Shown: positions 1 through 11,400 of the stretch, in pieces
Numbering within the stretch: position 1 is the stretch's first letter
How the letters are laid out: every line of letters begins with the position of its first letter
Assembly: GCA_051294375.1 (NCBI GenBank)
Contig: CM119268.1
Span: forward strand, 554,415-618,414
DNA length: 64,000 nt
Source: Paraspadella gotoi
Taxonomy: Eukaryota; Chaetognatha
Reading direction: 5' to 3'
The notes under the pieces: generated by a model
Database searches by the model: none
The model's input: only the letters and a program-made list of their open reading frames with translations
What the model was told of the DNA's origin: nothing
Made by a program: the position numbers and the translations under genes

Positions 1-125
1 ATTTCGATAAAGAAATCAATCTGTCGATTCTATCAATTGAAAAAGTAATCAATCAATCAATCAATAAAGAATTTAAGAGTAGAGAGAGAGAGAGAGACAC
101 CTCCCTCCATCCCCCCCTTCCCTAG

Positions 126-483
126 GTCAACGCTTGCCCCTCATTCGCGAGTTCAACTGCGGTAACCAATCGTCTTTGTGCCAACGTCATTGAGGACGCG
201 ATGAAAGTCGTTTTGGACAGAAAGAAAAACCCAAGGGCAAGCACTGGCCGATTCGTCCTCTTGTATAAGGTAGGAGGAAGCAAGCAATGCCGAGAAAAGC
301 AAGCAAGATTAATAATGTAATGGGTTCTAGGAATGCGGTCCCTCTAAGATGAGCTTGACGAAGAAAATACACGAATGTCCATTGTTGAAGGTGAGAGAGA
401 AAGAGAGCATGAGAGCACCAAGAAGAGATGAAAGAGAGAGAAAGAGAGAGCAGAGAGAGAAAGAGGAGGAGAGAGAAGAGAGA

Positions 484-567
<84 letters not shown>

Positions 568-1077
568 TATAAAAAAGCGGTACGGAGGGAAGAAGAGATG
601 ATTGAGAGAGAGTGGAGAGAGAGATAGAGATAGAAAGAGTATGAAGTTGAGCAGAGCCAAAGCGATGGGGTGAGAGAATGAGAAAGAAAAAGGGAGAGAG
701 AAGAGAAAGAGAGCGAGAGAGAAGAGAGAGAGAGAGAGAGAAGAGAGAGAAGAGAGATGAGAGAGATGAGAGAGAGAGAGAGAGAGAGAGATGGATAAAT
801 ATGAAAGAGAGAGAGGTAAAATAAAAAATTAATTTGCATTTTTCAGATTCAAGGAAAATCTATCTCTTCCCCCAAAACGAAAAAGGAGGAAGGAGAAGAA
901 GAAAAAGAAAAAGAGAAAGAAAATAAAGAGAAAGAAGAAGAGGAAGAAGGAGAGAAAGAAATTAAAGAGGAAGAAGGAGAGAAAAAAATTAAAGAGGAAG
1001 AAGGAGAGAAAAAAATTAAAGAGGAAGGAGAGAAAGAAATTAAAGAAAATAAAAATTCCGAAGAAAAAAAATCATGA
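126..1077 (+). CDS. TTLL3: TTLL3-like tubulin glycylase, paralogue 1, C-terminal two exons
   Basis: Exons 126-269 and 847-1077; the gene continues to the left of the window. The first exon (48 codons, phase 0 to phase 0, acceptor CCTAG, donor GTAGGA) encodes the end of the ATP-grasp domain with VNACPSFASSTAVTNRLC and VVLDRKKNP, the same 144-nt exon as 17307-17450 of the second gene. TTLL3/TTLL8 proteins ligate the first glycine onto tubulin glutamates in axonemes. The second exon (acceptor TTTTTCAG) joins in phase 0 and runs to TGA at 1075-1077. It encodes a Lys/Glu-rich tail with four repeats of the type EEEGEKKIK. The short tail exon is inferred from phase and acceptor only. An AATAAA at 1365-1370 may be its poly(A) signal. 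Confidence 0.72.
270..846 (+). repeat. Intron filled by (GA)n purine tract
   Basis: Intron of TTLL3-like paralogue 1. Nearly all of 390-820 is GA-rich on the plus strand (longest pure runs near 489-534 and 722-792). Every long open frame here on either strand is a translation of the dinucleotide repeat. Confidence 0.8.
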
Positions 1078-1091
1078 ACGAATGAAAAAGA

Positions 1092-1290
1092 TGAAGACGA
1101 TTACTACTACTAGTCTACTACTATTACTACTATTACTACTATTATTACTATTACTAGTATTACTACTACTACTATTACTACTATTACTACTACGACGACG
1201 ACGACGACGCCTCACATTAAACGACTTTCACTTGACTTTCACTCGACTTTCACTCGACTTTCACTCGACTTTCACTCGACTTTCACTCGA
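1092..1290. repeat. Trinucleotide and 11-bp tandem repeats
   Basis: 1100-1190 is (ACT/ATT)n, 1192-1208 is (ACG)n, and 1222-1290 is about six copies of the 11-mer TTTCACTCGAC. They lie just after the stop codon of the first TTLL3-like gene, possibly in its 3' UTR. Confidence 0.8.
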
Positions 1291-1439
1291 CTTGTGTGAA
1301 ACAGACGACGACGACGACAAAAGCTCCTTTCTCATCTTTGCTCTAATAATCGATAAATTCAAGGAATAAAATCGCGGTTTGTATGTTTGAAAGAATTAAA
1401 CTGACAATTAAAACATTTTTTTGAAATCTTAAACCGCTT

Positions 1440-1765
1440 TATCAATAGGGCAGTCATGTTCTCTCGGAGTGAATAAACTTGACTGTGAGAGAGTCTTGAT
1501 TGAAAGTTTGCCGGATCCTGTTAAGTCATTATCTTGTAATAAGGATGGAGGCCTTAAGCCACCAAAGCCTGTCCGAAATCAGGGGCAACGGTGAGACATA
1601 GGTGATGCCCAGGGTGTGAGGCATCTCCAGACAGTTGGTGCAGTGACCACCCCACGTCACTGGCGTGGTTATGCCGACACCATCACACTTGACCGTGAGG
1701 GGATTGAACTCGGAACTCACGGTTGTTAAACGAGTATTTAACTGTCCAAGCCAATGGGACGATCG
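1440..1765 (-). mobile_element. tRNA-derived SINE, family A, near full length
   Basis: Read on the minus strand it begins with a tRNA-like head (TGGCTTGGACAGTTAAA as box A, GAGTTCAATCCCC as box B). A body follows that recurs at 9592-9765 (plus), 29745-29815 (plus) and 38605-38680 (minus). The shared tail includes GGCCTCCATC and AGACTCTCTCACAGTC. Pol III-type internal promoters are characteristic of SINEs. The head is present only in this copy. Confidence 0.7.
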
Positions 1766-2446
1766 CAGTTTCCCTAAGCTTTGCGGGAGGAGAATTTAGG
1801 ATTCGCCACAATGTAAACATTATTGCCCAATGATAATAATTACCTTTAAAAGCAGTATGCTAATAAAAATAGTATGCTAATAAATTCGAGGTTCATTTTA
1901 AATTTGACTTCACTGTTCAGATAGATTTCGCAAATTTCTCAACAACTTATTGGCGAGCCGTTCTCTTTCCCTCTTTTTCGGCCTTCAATTACAAATTTAC
2001 AATTATGTAGCAACTGGTTGTAATGCCGAAGTGGAGCACCGCCTCAATCAATGACTGACAGATCGACAAAGAGACAGACGGATGTGCTTCTCATTAATTC
2101 TTGACTCAAATGAGAGAATCAAAGAAACGACTTTTAACGTAATTTTGTATTTTTTTTTTCCATTTTTTTTTCTTTACTTTTACTTTACAATTTTTTTTAA
2201 ATCTAAAAAGTAAATAAATAAAATGAGATGTCGCTCGTTTTAAACAAAAGGTTCGTAATCATTTTTTAATGTTTTGTATATTCTCTCTCTCTCTCTCTCT
2301 CCCTCGTCATCCGTCTCTCATCTTCTCGCTCTCCTCTCTCCTCCTCTCCTCTCTTCTCTCCTCCCATCGTCAACAAAGTATTGAGTCGTTGATTTAATTT
2401 AATTAATTTAAAGTTAATAACAAAAGAGGATCTTGTCAGTAATATT

Positions 2447-3475
2447 TAGTCGGATCTGCTTATCAGCAGATCCCGACTCTATAAACTCACTTTTTTATAC
2501 TCACTTTCGGTCCTCCGCGTCCGCCCCCTCAATATTGTCGGGCACACACTTATATCATGTCAGAACATCGAATTATGATAAATTATGCAAAAAAAATGAT
2601 GCCGTCCGTTCTCGTCTGTCTGTCCGTCCGTCCGTCCGTCCGTCCGTCCGTCCGTGTCCGCCGTCCGTCCGTCCGTCCGTCCGTCCGTCCGTCCCACCTT
2701 AGCAAAAAACACCAATTACTCGTGATTGGATGGATGATTTAAATGAAATTTTGTGTGTGGTAGGTAAGTGTGTGATTGAGCTGGATATTAAGTTCGATGG
2801 AATCGTCCGAGTGGAAATGAGTTAAAATGGAAAAACAAAAAAAATATATTCACTATTGAACACCAATTTCTCATGAGTGGATGGGCTGATTGACCTCGGA
2901 ATTTTGTATGTGGGTAGGAAAGTGTGTGATTGAACAGGAAATCAAGTTTCGATGAATAGTTTGAGTGGAAATGAGTTTAAATGGAAAAAAAAAAAAAAAA
3001 CCTGTTTTACTAATTGATTATGCTTCTTTTTCCTTTTATATTAAATGGATCTGCAGGATGTATTAATAAATCAAATAATTAATCAGTTAATTAATCAATT
3101 AGTAAATAAATTAATCAATAATTAATTAATTAGTCAATCAATCCGTCCATCCGTCCCATCTTAGCAAAAAGCTCCAATAACTCGTGATTGGCTGGTTGGA
3201 TTGGAATTAAATTTTGTGTGTGGGTAGGAAAGTGTTGTGATAAAGCTGGATATAAATTTCGATGGAATCGTGTGAGTGGAAATTAGTTTAAATGAAAAAA
3301 CATAAGTCGAATTTACTAAAATCTTTTTACTTATTTTAACCAATAAATACTCCAATTAATCATAATTGGATGGATAGATTGAGTTGAAAATTTGTGTGTG
3401 TGGTAGGAAAACGTATGACGAAGCTGATAAAGTTTCAGTGGAAACGTACCAGTGGAAATGAGTTTAAATGAAAAA
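2447..3475 (+). repeat. Hairpin-headed interspersed repeat, family R1, with four tandem body modules
   Basis: The head is an imperfect inverted repeat, AGTCGGATCTGC facing GCAGATCCCGACT, followed by CTCTATAA and a (GTCC)n tract at 2617-2695. The body begins at CCCACCTTAGCAA and continues with a roughly 130-bp module (ACTCGTGATTGGATGGAT ... GAGTTTAAATGGAAAAA) repeated at about 2711, 2860, 3170 and 3350. Other copies lie at 19191-19510 and 23657-23997, with fragments at 5595-5720 and 24350-24395 (both minus). No coding capacity. Confidence 0.75.
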
Positions 3476-3834
3476 AAATATGAGTCACATTTACTTGAAT
3501 CTTTTTATTTTTTTAACCCATGATAGATTGAGATGAAATTTTGAGGAGAGTGAGAGAGAGAGAGAGAGTGAGAGAGAAGAGAGAGAGTGAGAGAGAGAGA
3601 GAGAGAAGGAGACATAAAATATAAAAAAATCTTAAAAGACTCAAGATCGAGCCAGAGCCCACTATCATAGAAAATTAATGAAAAAAACGCGGAAAAAAAC
3701 GAATGAATCATGCGATAACGAATTTGTTGTGTACTAGTAATTGATTGAGTAATACTAATTGATTGATGTAATATAATTTATTGATGTAATAGGAATTGAT
3801 TATTGATTCGATGATAATCAATTATTATGCCATG

Positions 3835-3959
3835 ATAGTCATCACTGCTGTGATGATAGTCATTCAGTGATGCGATGATTGTCATTCATTGATTCGATGA
3901 TTGTCATTCAATGCTGCGATGATAGTCAATAAAACAAACAAATGCGTGTATGAGTGAAA

Positions 3960-4021
<62 letters not shown>

Positions 4022-4518
4022 AGAAAGAAAGAGAGAGAGAGAAAGAGGAGAGAGAGAAGAGAGAAAGAAAGAGAATAAATCCACGAAAATCTCGGATGAA
4101 AATATTGGATTTTGTATTGAAAAAAAGCGCGGAATAAATGGCAATAATAAAAAGTTTTTAGAAGGAAAAAATAATACAGAATTTTTCAAAAAACAAAACG
4201 ATCACGCAAAAGATCGGACAGATAGGACAGACACACAGAGAGAGACAGAGAGACAGAGAGAGAGAGAGAAAAAGAGAGAGAGAGAGAGACAGCCGCTGCA
4301 GAGAAAAAGAGAAAAGAAAAGAGCGATATATAATAATTAAAAGAAAGAGAGAGAAGAGAAGCTCTACAGCCCCTTTACTCGTTAAGAAAGTCAGCAGTAC
4401 TTATGGCGCCGCACGTAGCGTGAGCTATTCTCTACCCAAAGGACCCGGGTTCGCGCCCTGTTCGCGGCATCGTTTTTTACATTAGTGAACCCACATTATA
4501 TCTAAAAAATTTTTTGTA

Positions 4519-4563
<45 letters not shown>

Positions 4564-4640
4564 AGCTGGACAGACGCTGCAGAGCCGGAACTCATTTTTA
4601 GAAGAAACAGTCGAGGAGAAAAAGAGAGAGAGAGAGAGCG
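3835..4640 (-). repeat. Composite interspersed repeat R3 with internal (CT)n tracts
   Basis: Read on the minus strand this matches 14435-14860 in order: ATGAGTTCCGGCTCTGCAGC, a (CT)n run, a segment with ATTTATTCCGCGCTTTTT and GAGATTTTCGTGGATT, another (CT)n run, then TTCACTCATACACG and repeated TATCATCGCA. A third fragment lies at 13560-13640. The copies share order and the position of the microsatellites, so the (CT)n is part of the element. A tRNA-like segment at 4395-4465 is inserted here and absent from the other copy. Confidence 0.65.
4395..4465 (+). mobile_element. tRNA-like segment, probable SINE head
   Basis: Contains TAGCGTGAGC as a possible box A and GGGTTCGCGCCC as a good box B, ending at GCGGCA. 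The spacing is tRNA-like but the cloverleaf stems are poor. It sits inside the R3 repeat and has no second copy that I recognise in the window. Confidence 0.4.
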
Positions 4641-4974
4641 ACATATAATTAAAACGTTTTTGTTTTGTAAATAAAACATAAACAAATACCAATATTGATA
4701 TGAAACATGAGAATTTTAAAGATCTTGATGATTAGAAGCCATATATGAAAATTCAACTCCCTATGATATCACACTTTCAGAAGCCATGATTGCAAAAAAG
4801 CGAGACCGAAAGCTAAACCGAAAAAAAATCTAGACAGGACGGGCTTTGCCCGCCTGGCTCGATAATAGAGGATATTTGTTTGTTTTGATAAAATGTAAAC
4901 AAAACATTTAATAACTGTCCTGACTCAATTTTAAGGACATCGATGAACAAGCTGAATATAAATTATAATTAATC

Positions 4975-5065
4975 TATTAATTAATTAATTAATTAATCTA
5001 TTTAATTAATTAATTAATCTATTAATTAATTAATTAATTAATTAATCAATAATTAATTAATTATC
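4975..5065. repeat. (TTAA)n-rich simple repeat
   Basis: Imperfect runs of ATTAATTAATTAATCTATT, pure A/T with occasional C. It abuts GGCCAGATCCCGACATTG, a repeat end also seen at 24674 and 31550. Confidence 0.7.
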
Positions 5066-5594
5066 GTAGGCCAGATCCCGACATTGTTTGCTCAAACTTG
5101 TTTAAATAGACTCCAATAAATTAATTAGTTTCCGTTCAAATTTTGTCTCTTTAAATTCTGTTATGTCCAAAGTTTATCATTTTGTAAATTCAGAAGAACT
5201 CGGCGTCTATATTTTGTAAACATTTTTAATAGTAGAATAAACAAAGGAAGAGAGACGAGAGAGAGGCTGGGAATATTAGTCACTCCATTTCTAGATTCTT
5301 TAGAATTAACATTGTTTTTATTTTCCCTGTAACTTTTTTATTAAATTAACTTGTCAATCAACAATTATTTCAGGTAACTTCGAAACTAAGACTAGTCAAT
5401 AATTCCTAAACCTAGCTCTCTATTTAACATTTTTGAGGGTCAAATGTCACGTTACCGACAATCTACGTTTCAACAACGAATTAAACATATTCAAAACAAT
5501 AATTAATGGAATTAAGATACAACGAGGTTAAAATAGTTGATAATAATAAATTCGATAGGAGGGAAAAAAATACAAGTTTTTGGTTCAAATCGTG

Positions 5595-5720
5595 ACTTTT
5601 TGGAAAAGAATGAAAATGTTATTCAAATCCATCCAATCACGAGTAATTAGAGTTTAAAGCTAAGGGGGGACGGACAGACGGACGGACGGACATCTTTTTT
5701 TTGCATAATTTATCAGAGAA
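5595..5720 (-). repeat. Truncated R1 repeat fragment
   Basis: The reverse complement carries the R1 core: TTGCATAATTTATC partner sequence, (GTCC)n, and TACTCGTGATTGGATGGAT. It lacks the hairpin head. Confidence 0.6.
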
Positions 5721-5962
5721 TTGACAAAGTTTTTTGTTTGCAACGAATTTTATTTTTTTGATTCAACAGACATGTTTCGACTTGTTTTTACAAGCCTTCA
5801 TCAGCGTTTTGACAGTTAGTTTGAAATTTGAGGAGAGAGGGAGAGAGAGAGAGAGAGTAGGTTGAAAGTTTTCCAACAAAGTGGTGAGACAATAGTGGTC
5901 AGATGAGAGGACAGGTCAAGGTGAGGACAGATTGAATAAGTTGTGAAAAAGAAGTGAAACTT

Positions 5963-5995
<33 letters not shown>

Positions 5996-6120
5996 CAACA
6001 GGGATAAATAAATAATAAATGATACATTGTGCTATGTACAACAAAGATAAATGCTTTGAAAAACTAAAATTAGTGAAATTTAACAATTATTAGATAATTG
6101 TTAAATTTAATTTACACAAA

Positions 6121-6230
<110 letters not shown>

Positions 6231-6337
6231 CCATAGAATTTCCGTCGTCAACGACTCCAACAAAATCGACAACGAAAATAAAATTCCAACGAAAAAAAAA
6301 TCAAAAACTAGAGAAAGGCCAATGACCACGGCTTCTA

Positions 6338-7133
6338 CAGGGTGTCCTAATGGTACTGTCTGTTAATTAAAGCTTACTGTTCCTATATCAGATCGAAAAA
6401 CTTGAATTCATTATCATGAATAAGCAAAAGTATGGACCATTTTATAAGATGCCTAAATTTTAAAAATTGAACATAGCAAACTCTTGTAGTTAATACATAA
6501 TGTAATTGGTAACAATTTTTTTTCAAAGATTTTTAAATTACATTTGTTTTATTATTTAAATATTTAAATATTTAAAATTTTTTATAATAATGAATAAATA
6601 ATATTTTAAATCGTTTCCTTAGATGCAGGACGGTAAGAAATTTCATATTTTTAGCTACCGAGCTCTTATAATACAGTATTTATTTTGTTAAAATAATTGA
6701 TTGAATAAATAGCAAGCAATTTGTTCTTAGTTAATGATTCAATCGCTCACAACTTTAAAAAATGGAATTTAAATATCAAAATAATTCATACATTTTTATT
6801 ATTTTTTTACTTTTTGTATATATGCATTTTTTTAATAATACACTTATTTATACAAAATTAAAATTTGAATAATTTGTATCAATTTCAAATATTGTTATAC
6901 AATTTTTTTAATAAAATTTATTTTAAAATATAAAACATAATTTAAAAATTCCAAAAGTGAAAAACTAGGACTCATTTAAATTGTATTTTTGCGAAGAAAA
7001 AAGTATAAAAATAGAATTCGAAAAATATTAACATAAATGGTATCTTTGACATTCTTATCTCAGAACTAAGATTTAACAACACAGTTCTGCAATATATGTA
7101 AGAGTTAAGGGACAGTACCATTGGGACACACTA
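6338..7133. mobile_element. Non-autonomous Tc1/mariner-type element (MITE), about 0.8 kb
   Basis: Terminal inverted repeats can be read directly. The left end is CAGGGTGTCCTAATGGTACT and the right end, reverse complemented, is TAGTGTGTCCCAATGGTACT. Each end is flanked by TA (336-337 of the 6 kb line on the left; 7134-7135 on the right), the target duplication of the Tc1/mariner/IS630 superfamily. The interior is very AT-rich and has no transposase frame. Confidence 0.75.
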
Positions 7134-7457
7134 TATGACAAAAGCTTCCATGACAAAAGCTTTAGTGACACAGGCTTTGAAGACAAAGACTCCGTCTCCA
7201 GCTTTGCCGGTTCTGCGCTGCAGCGTCGATTACAGCGTCGCTCTGCAACGACTTCGACGCGCGAAAGAAATCGGGATTTTGGTACAAAAACTCAAAAATT
7301 GACTGACTGCGCGATTAAAAATGACTACACAATTATGAAACACATGCACAAGAAGCATTTAGTAATGTCTTACCAGTCTGCCAAGTATTAACTAAAATAA
7401 CTTTATTCACTAGTTTATTTATGACACACAATGCATCTGAATTCCGTCTTTTATTAT

Positions 7458-7606
7458 TTATAGTTTTATCAGTCACTTAGATTTGAGGTTTTTTCCTGTC
7501 TTAACAAATGAACAACCAATTATAGGCGAGTTATGAGCATTTTTAATGTAAGTGGGACAGACTGACGAACAGACATAGCGACCGACCGACAGACCGACCA
7601 AAAAGT
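7458..7606 (-). repeat. R2 repeat copy (R1-related)
   Basis: Read on the minus strand: GGTCGGTCTGTCGGTCGGTC, a GTCCCACTTACATT segment, ATAACTCGCCTATAATTGG, then CTGTCTTAACAAATG partner sequence and GTGACTGA. Related copies are at 34485-34642 (minus) and 59473-59695 (plus). This copy lacks the terminal hairpin. Confidence 0.6.
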
Positions 7607-8221
7607 TGTAGAAAAACAAAAAAAAACTGAAACGAGGCGTCTTTATAAAACAGTTCCTGAAAAATTAAGTGTTCCTAAAACTTTCTTCAGGCTTCCGAAC
7701 AAGGAAGCGTTTGCCTTTTGTCTGGAAATGGTTATTACTTTGCGCGAGAGGCGATAAGACGAAGAGGTTGGGTGGAGAAAGTGGAAGATACAAAGAAACA
7801 GGTTAGAGAGATGCGAGGAATTGTAAGAAAACAGAAAACAGAAAACGGAAAGAAGAGTTTGAGAAGTTAGAACAGGTTTTGAAAAAAAAGAAGACAGCTC
7901 TGAGAAGGTAAACAAAAACGGTAATTCAAGTTTGTTGCGCCTGTGTATTTATGACAAGCAAATTGAAGCAATGCATCGGAATGGAAAGAAATAACTCCGG
8001 CTATAAAATTGAGAATGACATTTTACAGTCAAGTTCGGTTAAATAGTTAAATAGTTCGGTTTAAGTTTTTTTTTGGGGGGGGGTTTATTGATCCTCTTCA
8101 CAAAGAAGTAAGACGTCTAAGCTCATGGCAGGAGAGTTGTAATTAAATAATATCTTAGGTCGATATTTTATGATATGATAGTTCAAGTTTGATAATAAAT
8201 CAATCAATTTTCATATTTCAG

Positions 8222-8474
8222 ATCGACGCTTGCATGAGCGTAGAATCGTTTTACGCTTCCGACCTGACTCCACAAACTTCGCGTTCGCCTCTCAACCTTC
8301 GCTTCCGGTCCGGAATCGCTCATCTTGCCACTTCTCAGCCTTCTTCGGACGCCATCCCTACCACTTCTTATCGCCAGCGTCGTCTCGATGCCATTTGCCA
8401 TATCTATGGCGCCGAAATGGCAGAGATGCCACTTCTCATGCGAGATGCCATCCCGCGATTCTGCTGGACTTCAG
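8222..8474 (+). CDS. TTLL3: TTLL3-like 2, exon upstream of the conserved core
   Basis: Acceptor TATTTCAG, donor GTGAAA. In phase 0 it reads IDACMSVESF and ends MRDAIPRFCWTS. This joins with phase 1 to VGDEWARNL of the next exon, matching the TTLL3 stretch around PYFIWTT. The other two frames lose phase or stop. Confidence 0.7.
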
Positions 8475-11400
8475 GTGAAAGAAAACGTGAGGGGAAAAGA
8501 AAGAAAAGAAAACTAAAATTATTATTTATTCAAAAATTACTGAAATAAATGACTTATGACCCTATTAGGCTATAATCTGCTTATATTTGTAAATACCACA
8601 TTATTACCGTCTGTAATCACTCTATTTTATTGAAGAGCATATATAAAGGAGCATATACAAGAAACTGAAAAGTTTTTTTCTCATTGCCGGAAATATATTA
8701 AGCTAAAACGAAAAAAAAAGTAAAAAAGTCATGATTTTTGATAACTTAATGATTAAAATATATTTTTTATGTAATCACGTCTACATGTAAAATTTAATTA
8801 GAAAAAAAGTAACTTCCAATTTCAAAAGAAGCGTAAATACATGTTAAAATACCAAATCGGAGTAAAATGATATCAAGTATTAAATTAATCCTCTTAAGAA
8901 TATTTACTACAATATGCAAATGAGATTATATTAAACAAAAATATCAGTCGGTGACGAATGGGCGCGAAATTTGACGATCTCTCGTTCCGACGTCGTGTGG
9001 AATCACTTTTTGTCTCGAGGAGGATCCTTCGTGACTAAGGAAGGACTTTGTGATTTGGTGAACGACGAAGGGAAAGTGAAAGGTAAGTTAAAGATTGCTT
9101 GGGAAAGGTGTAATACTTAGGAATATGAACATGAATATATATGAATCTATCTGGGTAGTTTGGTTTGGGTTTTCCACTTTATCTCTCTCTCTTTCTCTCT
9201 CTCTCCAGCTTTAGGCATCGAAAAACACGACATTGTCCCGCGGACTTACCGACTAAACCGCCCAGAGGAAATGGCCGACTTCGTGATTGACTTTAAGTTG
9301 TCGGCTTGTGTGAATCTCCTTAAGTATCTCGTCGGGAATTGTCGGCTGAAGGAGGAGGAAGATGAGGAGGAAGAGGATGAGGAGGAGGAAGAGAAAAAAG
9401 GAGGAGGAGGAGGAGGAGGAGGAAGATTAAAAAATGAAAAGGAAAAGATGGAGGATAAACTTTTGGTAATTATGAGTTTAATATAATATTTAATATGTAA
9501 TTTTCGAAATATTTAATTTTTAAAATTTAATGTAATATTTAATGAAATTGGTACATCCAATAAAAAAATTATCCATTCATTTAATAAATAAGCTATCTTG
9601 CCCCTGACTTTGGACAGGCATTAGTGGTTTAAGGCCTCCATCACTCTTACAAGATAATGACATAGCAGGTCCCTGCAAGCTTTCAACCAAGACTCTCTCA
9701 CAGTCTCGTTTATTCACTCCCAGAGTACCTGGCTTCCCTATCAATGAAATGGTATAATATTTCAAAGAATGTTTCAATTGTATGTTAATATATAATTTCT
9801 TTAATATTGGATGTATATTCAATTTCTTAAATCGAGATATTGGTCATTTAAAATTTTAAATCTTAAATCTTAAATCTTAAATCTTAAATCTTAAGTGGAG
9901 ATAGTGGTCATTTAATGCAATTAATTATCAAATCGCTTAATAGACTCTGGGAGATTTAGTTAGTTAGTTTTAGATATTATGTTGCTATTATGTTATTAGC
10001 CTGACTCTTTAATTAATAAGTTTTATATTTTTTTTTTGCGTTAATACACAAGCATGTCGAACAAGCAACGACGACGACGACGACGACGACGACAATACCG
10101 AACTCATTTCCGGCTCGCATCTCGGAACTGATTATCCAAACTGCGATGAAACAATTGAAAACAGTTTTAGTTCATCACAATCACGTGATGCGTAATGGAA
10201 CCGCGGCGCTGACGGATGTGACAGGTGAGAAGTGAAGAGAAGAGGAGGATAGAGGAGAAATAGAAAAGAGAGGCGAATATTACAGAACAACAGACAGACA
10301 TACCGACCAACCGACCGACCAACAGAATGACCGACCAACTAAAAATAAATTTGATTCTGAATTTAGATTAAAATGGATCGCTTTTGGAAAAGAGGGACGA
10401 TTATTCATTCAAAACCTTCACCTATCCCTTCTCACTATTCATTCACAGGCGTGATAGCCGATCAAGCTTGGCCGCGATTGCTCGCGAATATTAAGGTGTG
10501 AAATGTCACAGTGAAGCATTTAGGTCAACCGACTCTGGGTAGTTCTGCTGTCACTATGAAGTATTTAATTTACATTGTAATAACTGAAATCACAAATTAC
10601 AAAAATTATCCCAGTTTTTCTTATCACTGGTTTATCACTGTCTCATCACTGGTCTTCATCACTGGTCTTATCACTCACTCCAAGGAAATCACCGCCGGGA
10701 ATCGAACCCTCGACCTTTCTCGCGACATTCTCTTCCGTTGCCGATCGATGCTGGGGGAAATTCTCCCCATCACGAAACAACATCACATTGATGGAGACAA
10801 AAACATTTGGATTCTCAAACCACCGAACGCGAGTCGAGGACGAGGGATAGTTATCTCTCAGGTTTGATAGTTATCCCCCAGGGGTGATAGTTATCCCCCG
10901 GGTGTGATAGTTATCTCCCAGATGTGATATATATCTCTTAAAAGTGATAGTTATCTCTTATGAGTGATAGTTATCCTCCAGGTGTGATAGTTATCCTCCA
11001 GGTGTGATAGTTATCTCTCAGGTGAATAATTTTATGTCAATGTGAATAGAAAAGGTTCCAGGATAAGGCTTTCAGTCGTGTCCCAGTGGTTCATCCCCAA
11101 CGGTACAGGGTGATCCAGCTCTAATGGGAATACCTTCAAGTACTGTGGTATGACGCGGAGAGGAGGCAGAGAGCATGCGCTCTAATTATAGCCCTGGATA
11201 GTTCGCGCCCGCATTGGAGCATTCGGAAGTCGATGTATCTCCGCGGACTATTGGCTCGTCAAAGGACGACAGTTCTTGAAGGGATGGTTAGACAATTCCG
11301 CTCTGTATCCTAGCATTTTTAGATCCTCATCAATGGAGAGGTTGCAGTCCAGAGAAAACGGCTCGGTCAAAGAGTCAGAAGTCATTATCTTCATCTTGAT

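Noticed and set aside
187-839. Open frames of 92-170 residues on both strands
   Set aside because: Ser-Leu or Arg-Glu translations of (CT)n/(GA)n; the real exons 126-269 and 847-1077 are in other frames.
11060-11130. SINE family B head
   Set aside because: GTGTCCCAGTGGTTCATCCCC is only loosely similar and the body does not follow.
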